The position numbers and the translations under genes are program-made. A stretch of 64,000 nucleotides of DNA from Misgurnus anguillicaudatus. Its lineage: Eukaryota; Chordata; Actinopteri; Cypriniformes; Cobitidae. Shown here in pieces: positions 1 through 18,210 of this stretch. The stretch is from contig NC_073352.2 of assembly GCF_027580225.2 (NCBI RefSeq), positions 28,390,001 through 28,454,000 of the forward strand, written 5' to 3'. Position 1 is the stretch's first letter. The number at the start of each line of letters is the position of its first letter. The notes beneath the pieces were generated by a model. That model was not told the origin of the DNA. It saw only the letters and a program-made list of their open reading frames with translations, and ran no database searches.

Positions 1-2278
1 TCTTGCGGCACAGGTTCTTAAAAAATGCAATGGAATATGCAGGATATTTATGCAGTTTTATGCAATGAAATTGCGGAAACTTGGAAAAATTGCGGGAACT
101 TGCAAAAACTGCATCTCGCAAAAACTGTTTGCAGCTTTTGGTTGATGTTCACGTCACGTAATTACGTTACAAGTTCCCATGGCAACAGGGATATGGCTGC
201 CCTTGTGTGAAGTAAATGCAAAAATTTTTAGCTTTCTGCTAAGATATATGTGACGTTTTGCTACGAAAATCCTGGGATTATGAAATCATGCAAGCCCTGC
301 CTATTTTGCACATGGAAATCTGCAATTAATGCGGCGGAAGTGCGCCATATTTTTAAAAAATGTGGCCGCCGCTTAAATATGCCGACTTTGGCTGATTATG
401 CATTGAATCATGCGATCGCATAATTGCGTTTTTCTGGAGGGACTGATACGCAGAGTTTTTATTGTTTTTGAATCAGTTGATGCTTTAAGTTGGGTTAGAG
501 CCCCAACAAGTGGATTATAGCGGAAATTTGTATTGCCGTAAAAATGGCAGTTTGGCAGGAAAGAATTTTCTCTTAATTGATGAGAGAACTCTTCAATGGC
601 GGGGAAAGAGTTTACATTCAAACTGAATATATAGATATAAAAACAATCTCTTAAATATGTCTTTATTAAACGTAATTTTTTTTATTAAACTAACAATACA
701 GAAATCTTGATATTTTATTCCTCATCCAGTTGTACATTTAATACAAATATAATTCTGAATCCGTGTTTAACTAGAAAACGTTCCATTTTAAAAGTATCAG
801 ATATGCATTGTTTTGCATGGATTGATCAAAAAGATACATCACAAATGTGCCTGCTCGGCCAGAATCGCCTCGAGGTCGGTCATTTTTGGTAGCTGCATGT
901 GCAGTTACAAAAAATACTGTGCACACCGCCACCATAGACTCTATAAAGCATAGACGTAGTGACCATGACCAGTAGGTTTCTGAAGAGCATTTTTTAAAGC
1001 CCAAAGTGGGTGGAGCTGGCTTCACCATCTTGGCAGCGATTTACCACTCGTCACTCCCGGTGTCATGAGCAATTCGGTCCCCCCTGGCAATTCGTTCTCC
1101 CCTAGGACTAATGCCTGTTCAAAAATTTGTCATTGCGATATCTCGTCTGCGTTAGCGGACTAGCAAGCTAATTATGTTGTACAAAATAGAAGCATACATT
1201 TTTTTTTAAATAAAAGTTAACAAAAATTAATGATATAATAAACTAATATTCATGTTGCAGACACGTCAGTACTTTTGTGTCATCATCTGCTTTACAAAAA
1301 TAATACTTTTTTTGTAAATTATTAATATACCTTACAAAATGCGTTTTTTATAATAAAAGTGTAGTAATCATGGCTTATAAATTATAATTTTAATGTGTGA
1401 TTCAGCTATGTAGTAATCGTGTTTTGTATAAATAATTTATTAACTTTACACAGTACAAAAGTGGAAATGGTACAGTATAATAATCTAAATAATAAAATGA
1501 CATAAGCTAGCAATGTGTACATCTCCCACCTATAGCCTTATTTATATCCTACTATATGAAACATATCATTTAAATTTAATTTTTTTAATTTTAACAACGT
1601 TCTTACTACATAAATCATAACGCGATTTTGTAGGAATTGTAATAAGGTGCTAAGAAAACTACCCATGAGGAGTTTTTCAGCCAATGGAATCACGCGGGGG
1701 TCCTAGGGGAGACCGAATTGCCAGAGGGGACCGAATTGCTCATGACACCTGATAACCAAAAAATGGGCAAAGAGGCGGAACGTGGGTGGAGCTGAGGTGC
1801 CTGGTTGCTGAAACCACACCCACCTGGCTCAACGGTATTAATAGCAGCAATTCACCTGTCACTCAAGTGGCCACACCCTTAATTATGCAGAACTTTAAGG
1901 CTTAATATAATTCAAATGGATAGGTTACAAAAAATCACCCCCCCCACAGATGTCATGAAGGGCAAAATTAGCTATATAGACAAAAAAATTGTACCAGGCT
2001 ATAAACATTATACATTTTAACATGAGATTGACTCCATTTTGAAACTGGTCTCTAGTGGCCAGTCAATGAATTGCAGTTAAAGCACTTCCGTCTTGGATTC
2101 ACGAGAAAGAGCGGATGGTTGTCCCTTGAACACCACGTGAAATGGGGTTTTGTGCACTCAACTCAATGACGTCATTTTTCCCACGCACACCACCGCGCAC
2201 ATGCGGAGGCGTCAAGTATAAACAAGGCATAATGTTGTGACAGATCCTGGACTAATGGTTCTCTTGTTTCTTCATCAG
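1..2278 (+). other. dock2: dock2 intron (partial), transposon-filled
   Basis: This stretch lies upstream of the first visible dock2 exon and ends in a 3' splice site (tttcttcatcag) at 2,278. I see no coding exon in it. The first ~620 bases look like a decayed, unclassified transposon (GC-poor, many TGCAAAA/TTGCGG motifs). From 870 to about 2,120 there is an older repeat split by the terminal-inverted-repeat element at 1,059-1,749. Assignment as intron is inferred from the incomplete gene downstream. Confidence 0.75.
1059..1749. mobile_element. Non-autonomous DNA transposon with ~49-bp TIRs
   Basis: The left end (GGTGTCATGAGCAATTCGG, then CCCC..CTGGCAATTCG) is repeated almost perfectly in inverse at 1,701-1,749. 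The two arms match over about 49 bases with a couple of differences. The ~690-bp interior is AT-rich with no long reading frame. It splits an older repeat whose halves lie at about 870-1,058 and 1,750-2,120. The superfamily was not identified. Confidence 0.8.
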
Positions 2279-9738
<7,460 letters not shown>

Positions 9739-10010
9739 ATATTTCTTTTTCATAACTCATTTTATACACACCCTGCTTTTGTATTTTTGCTGTCATTTTA
9801 GTTTTTAATTGAGATTTGAATGTCTGCGTATTAAACTGTGGAGTTTGATTACATTGATTGTGTTTTAATGAAATGAAGTCACGACTCACTGGAGCTCTAA
9901 ATGTGCTGTCAGATCACTGACACTTAATGCTATAAATACATACACACAAACTAAAAATCTCATTAAAAATCAGTGACTGCTTTCACACGTCAATATCTTT
10001 AAATGGAAGA

Positions 10011-10016
10011 AATAAA
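10011..10016 (+). promoter_or_regulatory. dock2: Candidate dock2 polyadenylation signal
   Basis: AATAAA lies 273 bases after the dock2 stop codon. It is the first canonical hexamer downstream in the sense direction. No transcript evidence is available. Confidence 0.5.
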
Positions 10017-10348
10017 ATTCACACTTTTACAGTCTAAAGTAGCTTTTCAAAAAGCTTTCTATGTGTGACTTTCTATATGTAACTGAAGTTTGTACAGTAA
10101 GGCTGCCTGTTGTAGACGTTTGTTGACTTGGACAGCAGACACATTTTAGTCCAAAAAATAAAAAGAGGTGAATGATTGATACAGTTAAATGAAAGATGTT
10201 GTAATAATGTTCTATAAAGACAAAACGTTGTACGTACAAATGCACTAAAACTAAAAAAACAAACTGCTTTAAATGTTTTGATTGTAATAGATTAGATTGA
10301 TCAGTTACGAGTCTAATCATAGTTGAATTAGCTTTCATCCTGCTCAGA

Positions 10349-10848
10349 TTAAAGGGACTTTTTTAAGATGTCAAATAAATCTTTGGTGTCCCCAGAGCAC
10401 ATATGTGAAGTTTTAGCTCAAAATACCATATTAATAATTTATTATAGCATGTTAAAATTGCCACTTTGTAGGTGTGAGCAAAAATGTGCCGTTTTGGGTG
10501 TGTCCTTTAAAATGCAAATGAGCTGATGAAATTCAAACACTGATCACAATGATGGTGGTTTGTTGTAATTGAAACTCAATGTGCTTTTCTCTGCACTAAA
10601 TCGCAGTGCTGTGATTGGACATTGCAGATTAAGGGGTGGTATTATTATAATAAGAGCTCCTTATGACATCGTAAGGAGAGACAAATTTCAACGACCTATT
10701 TTTTCATGTGCTTGTAGAGAATGGTTTACCAAAACTAAGTTACTGGGTTGATCTTTTTTACATTTTCTAGGTTGATAAAAGCACTGGGGACCCAATCATA
10801 GCACTTAAACATGGAAAAAGTCAGATTTTCATGCCATGGCCCCTTTAA
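10349..10848. mobile_element. TTAA-flanked MITE (TTAAAGGGACTT ends)
   Basis: It starts TTAAAGGGACTTTTTTAAG and ends GCCATGGCCCCTTTAA, with TTAA at both edges. The interior includes TCTTTGGTGTCCCC and AAGTTTTAGCTCAA. A related copy starts at 16,593. It has no long reading frame. Confidence 0.7.
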
Positions 10849-10865
10849 TGTTTGTTTACTAACTA

Positions 10866-12004
10866 AAAATGAAAATTCTGTCATCATTTTCTCATCCTCA
10901 TGTTGTTCTGGACCTGTATGAATTTCTTTTATTTTTTGATGAACACATCTTTTGGTTTATAGTAAGCACAACGCTGATTGCCTTAAATTGCGCATGCTCA
11001 CTTAGTCTACGAATCCGTAGGGTGTCCCATCTGTCATTTTTACGCTCCGAAGTGTGCTCATCAGCACCCCCTTTCCACCCTTGATGCGGCCTTCGGCGAA
11101 GCCCAAACTGCAGCAGGCTTCACGCACTTTACCAACCCAGAAGTCCTTGCAAAAGAGCAATCAGACGACGGAAGGAAGGACTTCACACTGATGGGCAACT
11201 TCTCTTCCTATTTCTAGCGTGACGCACTAGTCTGTCCCAAAATACCATAGATATGTACACTAGATGTCGCCTTGGCTATGGCAGTTAATTGGACCGAATA
11301 TGCGTCAACTAGAGCCGCCATCTTGAAACCCCACATCAGCGTCATTGTAGGCAATGGTGTAATGGAAATAAAATCACCATAAGTCGTCATGAATGCAATT
11401 TTCTTGGTTTTCTTTTGGTTCGTTTCAACAGTCAGACATGTATTTAGCATTGAGTCCAGAAATTTTTTTAAGTTTTGATATTATAAAAATCTACTTTTTA
11501 TAACTATAATGCATAGTGCTAGTAGGCCTAACATCCATACGCAGCACAAAAGTCCGGCATCGTCCATGAATTCGAAGTACAGGCGGAGATAGCAGCTTCA
11601 GCTACTTCCTATGACAAGACTCATGTTCCAAGATGGCGGCGATTTTGACGCATGCTTAGAACCCCAAGGCGACATCTAGTGTACATATCTATGCCAAAAT
11701 ACGACTCCGGTGCGCCCTCTTGGACTCGCATCAAGGGTCCCTAAGGTCTGCATTACATGATGTCATCAAAGGAGGACCACGAGTCCAGAGTGTGCCATTT
11801 GGGACAGGGCCACAGTTGATGGTACCCTTTGAATTCCATTGTATTTGTTTATCCAACTATGGAAGTCAGTGGTAACAATCAGCTGTGTGCTTGCCATCAT
11901 TTATTAAAATATCTTCTTTTGTGTTCATCAGAAATTCATACGGGTTGAGAACGGCATGAGGATGAGAGAATGATGCCATAATTTTCATTTTTGTGTCCCT
12001 TTAA
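10866..12004. mobile_element. TIR element with ATGAAAATT.TGTCATC ends, host of a nested fold-back
   Basis: The left end AAATGAAAATTCTGTCATC, followed by TCTCATCCTCATG, is mirrored at the right by CATGAGGATGAGAGAATG and AATTTTCATTTTTGTGTCCC, closing with TTAA at 12,001-12,004. The left extremity is worn. The interior contains a second inverted pair, listed separately. Confidence 0.7.
11236..11701. mobile_element. Nested fold-back element
   Basis: CATAGATATGTACACTAGAT followed by GTCGCCTTGG at about 11,246-11,275 returns in inverse near 11,667-11,697 (CCAAGGCGACATCTAGTGTA). Both copies lie inside the 10,866-12,004 element, so this is a later insertion or an internal duplication. Boundaries are approximate. 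Confidence 0.55.
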
Positions 12005-12317
12005 TAATGCAGTTAACAACAGCACCAGAGATCCTGCAGGAGGCGGTGTTGCTTTATTTAAACTGTACTTATCAGTTCAACTAAAAAAATCTAAAAATCT
12101 CTATTATCATTTTTTATGGGAAAACCATAATGTTTCAGGTTGTTTCAGACAATAAATATGTTTAATGGACCTTAAACATGAAAGAAAAAAAATTAAACTA
12201 CAAAAGGTGTGTGTGTATGTGTGTGTTTTAGACAGTAAAAGAGTTTGTGGTCATCAAACGCATCTGTCTTTTGTGTTACTCCCTGTTATTTTATGTCTGA
12301 CTGTCTGTTGTCTGTCT

Positions 12318-12348
<31 letters not shown>

Positions 12349-12821
12349 CCTGCATGTTTCTCTGTCGATGTGTTCAGTTCAGTAATCTAATGAGATCTGT
12401 AATCAGTGTTATCATCTTTCTGTCTCTAATTAGACACGCATACACACGCACGCACGCGCACACACACACAGTTTTTACATAAACACATTTGCATACACAT
12501 GTTCTTCACACACACACAAACAGGTCACAGACGCCTGTTGTTGGTAAATCTGGATGATGATTATTATCTAATGCTAATAACTACTTTGTATAGATTAACT
12601 TGTTCTCAACTTCAATATATAGCCATATATCCTAAAATGACAATAAATAAATAAATAATAATATTAACCTTTGGTGTTTCTCCGGACAATTACATTTTGT
12701 CAGACACACAAACACAATCTGAAACATCCATAAATCAAACAAACACACACAGTGTTATTTAAATACGCTTTGTGTAAGGAACAAGACAACACCAAAATCA
12801 GCAAATGCTTGTGACTGTATA

Positions 12822-12825
<4 letters not shown>

Positions 12826-12869
<44 letters not shown>
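12826..12869 (+). repeat. (GT)n microsatellite
   Basis: A nearly pure GT dinucleotide run of about 44 bases. It produces an apparent Cys-Val repeat reading frame that I do not consider a gene. Confidence 0.9.
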
Positions 12870-13883
12870 GTCACAATGTTTACTAATGTGTTGTTCCGAG
12901 TTCATTTCCTACTTAACAAAAAGTTAAGCCGAGAGTATCCGCATTATCCAGTTCTGTTCGAGGGCTCTGATTGGACCACGGCAGCCGGCTCTGTCTCCCA
13001 TGGCAACAGTGTCACTGCTGCTACAGAAGACAGAATCTCTAGGGGCGGGGTCAGAGCCAGTGATGTCATAATGACCAGGTGAGTTGTTTTTTTCTAATTG
13101 CTGACGAAGAGGGTCACATGTGCAGATGGCTTACTTCTAACATACTGTATTATTTCTGATGTATGTATTAGTGAACCTGGAGGATACCTGGATGACGCAA
13201 TACATTAATACAGTATTTCACATAGTCAACCCAATTCACTGTAAATGTAGCACCCCTCTCTCTGGTATTTCCTTATCTGTGTACTATCAGAAGAGGTAAT
13301 CAGCTTAATTTGTTTCCTTGGTGATTGTCCGTCTGGTCGTTGTAAACCCAGCCCTTACAAACAGAGGACAAACACAATATTCATGCACATATACTGCGGT
13401 TTTCCTCCATCTGGATGTGAAATTAAAGTCAGCGCGTATTCCCGCAGCTGTTCCTTTATGGTCGTGTAAATAAACAGTTTGTCCTCTGTGGTTAATTCGT
13501 TTATTTTTGTGTTAATGAGTTGAGTAGAGACGCACAGCAGTCTTGTGTCCAGGTGAAGATTAATTTCACACTCCTGCGAATCTCTGATGGCCCATATTCT
13601 GCTCTGACTTGAGTCAGATTCATCGAGCTCAGTCCCAATGGACGACACCAGATAGCTGAGATAATAACTTATCTCTTTCTCTTTCCTTCTTCTTTGTTAA
13701 TTAGAACCGCAGTGCATTAATGATATCCGATTCTGCATAGAAACACATGAACCCAGTCCAGTATATCGCAGACTTTAAACTGGCAACACCCCATCATCCC
13801 ATAGCATAACATAGACCTACTGAAGTCCACAAACTTGTCATCATAGTGGTCATTAGCAAACGTCACACACGTTTTCCTCAGAC

Positions 13884-14344
13884 AATGAGTGCGTTTATAT
13901 GCACAGAATAAGTGGATAACTATCAAAAACCTGCTTATTATTGAAAGCTGTTTTCATGCATTTACATGCAAATCAATAAACCAGCTATGCAGAAAATTGC
14001 GAGAAACCTGACAAATCTCCAAATCCTAGTTTTCTGCATAGCAAGTTTATTGATTCATATGTTAAAGGCGGGGTGCATGATCTTTGAAAGCCAATGTTGA
14101 TATTTGAAATCACTTAAACAAACACGCCTCTACCCCAATAGAATCTGGATCTCCTTTTGATAAACCTGCCCCACACATATACGCAACCCAGGCAACGATG
14201 TTGGTTAGTAGACACGCCCCTTACTGCTGATTGGCTACAAGTGTGTTTTGGTACTCGCACCCCGCCTTTAACTCATGAAAACAGGTTTCTATAAGCAGAT
14301 TTGTGATAGTTATCCTCTTATTATGTGTATGTAAATGTAATTGT
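13884..14344. mobile_element. TIR element interrupted by a TTAA MITE
   Basis: Left (GCGTTTATATGCACAGAATAA, GATAACTATCA) and right (TGATAGTTATCCTCTTATT, TGTGTATGTAAATG) ends are inverted copies. Inner halves (GCATAGC / TTTATTGATT) also pair. The element is split by the 14,062-14,271 insertion. Confidence 0.6.
14062..14271. mobile_element. 210-bp TTAA-flanked MITE nested in another element
   Basis: The ends are TTAAAGGCGGGGTGCATGAT and CTCGCACCCCGCCTTTAA, with a perfect TTAA on each edge. It interrupts the 13,884-14,344 element, which dates it as the younger insertion. Confidence 0.8.
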
Positions 14345-15517
14345 TATTATTAAACTATCACATACTGTATTATGTGTAACCAGAGGCACTAAGTGTATAA
14401 GCTGAGCTATAGAGAGAGAGAAAGAGATGTTTCATTAACAGTCAAAGGCTTCTCAAAGAGTCTTGTTTCTTTAAAAGCATCATCATGTCAGTGATGTAAA
14501 CCATCAGCAGAAACAATAAACAAAGAAACTGATGGAAAATCAAACACTAAAGAAAGAAGACATTAGAGCTGACATATGCAGAGTACAGTACAGTCAGCAA
14601 ATGATGAGAGCAGCATGACAGGTGTGTGTGTGTGAGTGGCTTTAAGGTAATAGAAAGCGAGAGGAGAATCAGAGGCGGGTATAGGCGTGTGAAAGGTGCC
14701 CGTGGCTGTAATGAGTCTTTGGACAGCTGTCGTCAATGATTTCTGACATCCTGAAAATACTCCACAAATGAACAATAGCAGACAGAACAAAACCCATTCT
14801 TTCTTTTCTCTAAAGAAAAGCGAAATAAATAAGTGCGAGATGGAAAGCAGGTGGAGTGCACGGCAGGTCAGACAGATAGAGTTTAACACAGAATGTCACA
14901 GAGAGAGGAGATAAGAGCGCTGCTGTCTTTACTTTCTCTGCATTTGTCCCAATTTATGCACATCTATAATTAACTTAAATTTGACATTCATTGGTGATGA
15001 GCATAGATTTACAGATGGTTAAAAGTGCTAGTTAAATTAAATCTTCAGTAGTTCTCAATTTATTATTTTTAAATCATAAATGTAAATCTGTGTCGGCTCT
15101 TTGGCTCTGTACAGTAATTATTGTTTAAGAATGTCATGTAACAAAATACATTACTTTTTAATGGAAGTTTTTAAATTGGATTTCGATCGCTTGCAAATGT
15201 TTTTATCCATTTGCCAACTGAGTTCATAACATCATCAACTAAAATGTACATTTATATTATTTCTAAATCAATTGTGTCTTTATTTGCCACATAGTAGTTT
15301 TTTATTATTGCATGAATTTTCTAAGAAAATTCTTAGAAATGTGGGCGTTTACTCTTAAAATTAAAGAAAAAATCCTAGTAATTTGGCATCTAAAAGGGAA
15401 ATTCCTACAAATGCATGCACTTATCAACTGTCCACACCTTTTCAGTGCTAATTTTTCACTGTGTGTTTATTACAGTTTTAAGTTTTCTGAACACTCATTT
15501 TAAAGGACACACTAAAG

Positions 15518-15784
15518 CAGTGGTTCTCAAACGGGGGGCCGCGAGATGATGAGAGTTTTATGACATTTTATAAAATACATTAATTTATCATGAATTCTGT
15601 GTAATTAAAGCCTAATAAAATAAGGCTACTAACCAACAGCACTACTTTGTATACTTTAATATGTTTTGTCTAATTAAAATGTTACATTTTAGAACAAAAT
15701 TGTCATAAATTTTCTTTGGGTGGCCGCAAAGGAATGCACCGTACACAAGGGGGGCCGCACGCTGAAAAAGTTTGAGAACCACTG
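15518..15784. mobile_element. hAT-like MITE with perfect 8-bp target duplication, copy 1
   Basis: The ends are CAGTGGTTCTCAAAC and GTTTGAGAACCACTG, the classic hAT-type terminus. The 8-bp duplication CACTAAAG is present at 15,510-15,517 and 15,785-15,792. The interior contains GGGGGCCGC blocks and TCATGAATTCTGTGTAATT, shared with the neighbour at 15,857. Confidence 0.9.
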
Positions 15785-15856
15785 CACTAAAGTGATGCAT
15801 AGACCACAGCTCTCTGTCAGTGTCTACAGACATCAACACAATGAAATGAATTAGCC

Positions 15857-16116
15857 CAGTGGTTTTCAAACTGGGGGCTGTGAGATGGTGCCGGGGGGCC
15901 CCAGTTTTATGACATTTTATGAAATACATTAATTTATCATGAATTCTGTGTAATTGAACCTAAAAAAAATAAGCATTACTTTTTTGTATAATTAATTTTT
16001 TTTATTAAAATGTTGAGTTTTAGAACAGTTTTTGTCACAAATTTTCTTTGGGGGGCCGCAAAGGAATGCACCTTACACAAGGGGGGCCGCACGCTGAAAA
16101 AGTTTGGGAACCACTG
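15857..16116. mobile_element. hAT-like MITE with perfect 8-bp target duplication, copy 2
   Basis: Same family as the element at 15,518. The ends are CAGTGGTTTTCAAAC and GTTTGGGAACCACTG. The duplication AATTAGCC lies at 15,849-15,856 and 16,117-16,124. Different duplications at the two copies show independent insertions rather than local tandem copying. Confidence 0.9.
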
Positions 16117-16592
16117 AATTAGCCCATCATACATCTTTGTAAATGTGATGTATTGGGCTTGTGACAGACACATTAAACTGATGCAAGGTGAGCTTTAATT
16201 TCAGAATGAGGGGTGGATCTTTAAAGCTTCTCTGTGACAGTGTCTTGAGATCCTGATGTTGTAATGGATTATTTCATTTAACTCTGACTGTGTTCCCTAC
16301 TGGAGTAAGACAGGTAATTATAAACTAATGATGAATGTGTGTGTGTGTGCGCGCGTGTTAACTGCACAAAGAACCTTTGATATTCACACACAGAGAGAGA
16401 GAGAGAGGGGGCTTTTAATTAACAGTATATACTTGTGTACTGCTAACTACTATGCCATATATGATGAAAGCTGCTTACTGTTTTCTGAATAAGGGAAGGT
16501 TACAGAATTCATTATGAATCGCTTCACATGACCTCCCTATTGTACAGTTATCATGTTGGATATAAAAATGTTGCCAATATGATACATTTTGT

Positions 16593-17240
16593 TTAAAGGG
16601 GACATTTTTAATATGTCAAATATATCTTTGGTGTCCCCAAAATATGCATGTGAAGTTTTAGCTCAAGATACCATATAGATAATTTATTAGCGCATTTTAA
16701 AATTATCTCTTTGTAGGTGTGAGCAAAAATGTGGTGTTTTTGGTTGTGTTCTTTTAAATGAGCTGATCTCTGCACTAAATGGCAGTGCCGTGGCTGGATA
16801 GTACAGATTTAAGGGTGGTATTATTTTAAGATGATCCCCTTCTGACATCACAAGTGGTGGCAAATTTCAATGACCTATTTGTTATGCTGGGTACACACAA
16901 AAAAATAATCGGGCCGCCCCGATCGCGAATCGTAAATATTAAACATGTTTAATATTTATGATCAGAAATCCTGATGTGTGGGGGAAACCCAAAGACAAAC
17001 GCATGCACGCTCGAGAATATCACGTCAAACGAAACAATATCCAATCAGAAAGCGTGATGATGGAAGCAGTCTTGGCGCACCACAAAGTGAAGTTGATGCA
17101 AAGTGATCTTGTACAGACCATGTTCCCGCTGTCTCCACGACTTCACCCAAACCCTTTTTTCCCCTTGAATTTTTTTTGAAAATCATTCCAAACACTATCA
17201 TTGAATTTTTTCAAAATCTTTTTGTGTGTACCCGGCGTAA
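16593..17240. mobile_element. Second TTAAAGGG element, interrupted by a GCTGGGTACACAC element
   Basis: From 16,593 the sequence matches the 10,349 element (TTAAAGGGGACATTTTTAA, TCTTTGGTGTCCCC, GTTTTAGCTCAAGATACCAT). At about 16,886 it is broken by an element with ends GCTGGGTACACAC and GTGTGTACCCGGC (about 16,886-17,237). The right end of the outer element is too diverged to place. Confidence 0.6.
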
Positions 17241-17580
17241 ATACCAATGAACATTTTCAAATAACCTTTTTATTGCCAAGTGAAATTACTGAACCTAAAC
17301 ACAAGTCTGATAAAAATGCTAATTTACAGGAAAACTCCTGAACTCCTCATTTGTTTTACAATCACTGACTCTGTGCCTGTAATTTCCTCTGTGAAAATGT
17401 GTCTGTGATCAACACACATGCTTTGAGGTTAAAAGTTATTCATCCAGCTGTCCAATCATAAATGAGAGTCAGCCAGTGGGTGAACAGGGTCTTGAATTTG
17501 ATTGGTATTAAAAAACTAATTTGGTTTTGATTGAAATCCAGTTAACCTTTGGCCTGCGCTGTCAAAAATTAAAGTACAAA

Positions 17581-17739
17581 GCTGTCACTGGGGCAGTACC
17601 CTTTAAAAAGGTCCTAATATGTACCATTTAGGTTCAAATATGTATGTTTGAACTGCCAATATGCACATTTGAAGTTTTAATATGCACTCTTTGGGTACAA
17701 AGGTGTACCTTTTTGAAAGGTTACTGTCCCAGTGACAAC
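17581..17739. mobile_element. MITE related to 2,556-2,737
   Basis: The ends GCTGTCACTGGGGCAGTACC and TTACTGTCCCAGTGACAAC are inverted copies. The interior carries repeated GTACC/GGTAC words as in the related copies. Confidence 0.7.
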
Positions 17740-17942
17740 TTTTGTACCTTTATTTCTGAGAGTGTGAAGAAAAATACAGAGTCTGTCATTGTAATGTACA
17801 TGTGTGCGCAACAAAGACACAGACAGCACTTCTGACATGTTTTGTAAATGTTGTAGGTCATTTACTACATTGTAGCTTAAAGATTTAAGTTAATGACATT
17901 CCCACAGTAAAACAACGAAAACATAATCAAAAATCCACATCT

Positions 17943-17948
17943 TTTATT
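17943..17948 (-). promoter_or_regulatory. adad1: Candidate adad1 polyadenylation signal
   Basis: TTTATT on the plus strand reads AATAAA on the minus strand, about 260 bases after the adad1 stop codon. Confidence 0.5.
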
Positions 17949-18210
17949 TCTATTTACTTTGTGAACAAACAAACAAACAGAACTTCACCTACTCCTTCTA
18001 CTAATGTTAAATATTTTCTATTTAGCCTGTTTTGTATTTTTTCATTTGTACTTGTGGGAAGAAAAACATCTCTTGTATATCTCGGTGGTCTGAAAGTGCC
18101 ATAAATACAACCAAACAAAACAAACAAAGCGAACAGTCGAGAAATTCACAACACCGAACAATTGAAACAAATAAATAACTAAGGTGCTTGCAGCGTCTGC
18201 AAGTGCTTTC

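Larger units (their letters stand above)
9739..18210. other. Convergent dock2-adad1 intergenic region (3' UTRs included)
   Basis: Apart from the two 3' UTR ends, this interval holds no supported gene. It is largely made of the transposons listed separately, plus microsatellites (TG runs near 12,321-12,348 and 12,826-12,869; GT run near 16,338). The interval 12,005-13,880 and the 14,345-15,510 interval contain no element I can define. Confidence 0.7.

Noticed and set aside
12165..12482. 105-codon frame with Cys-Val and His-Thr runs
   Set aside because: It is produced by GT/CA microsatellite sequence.
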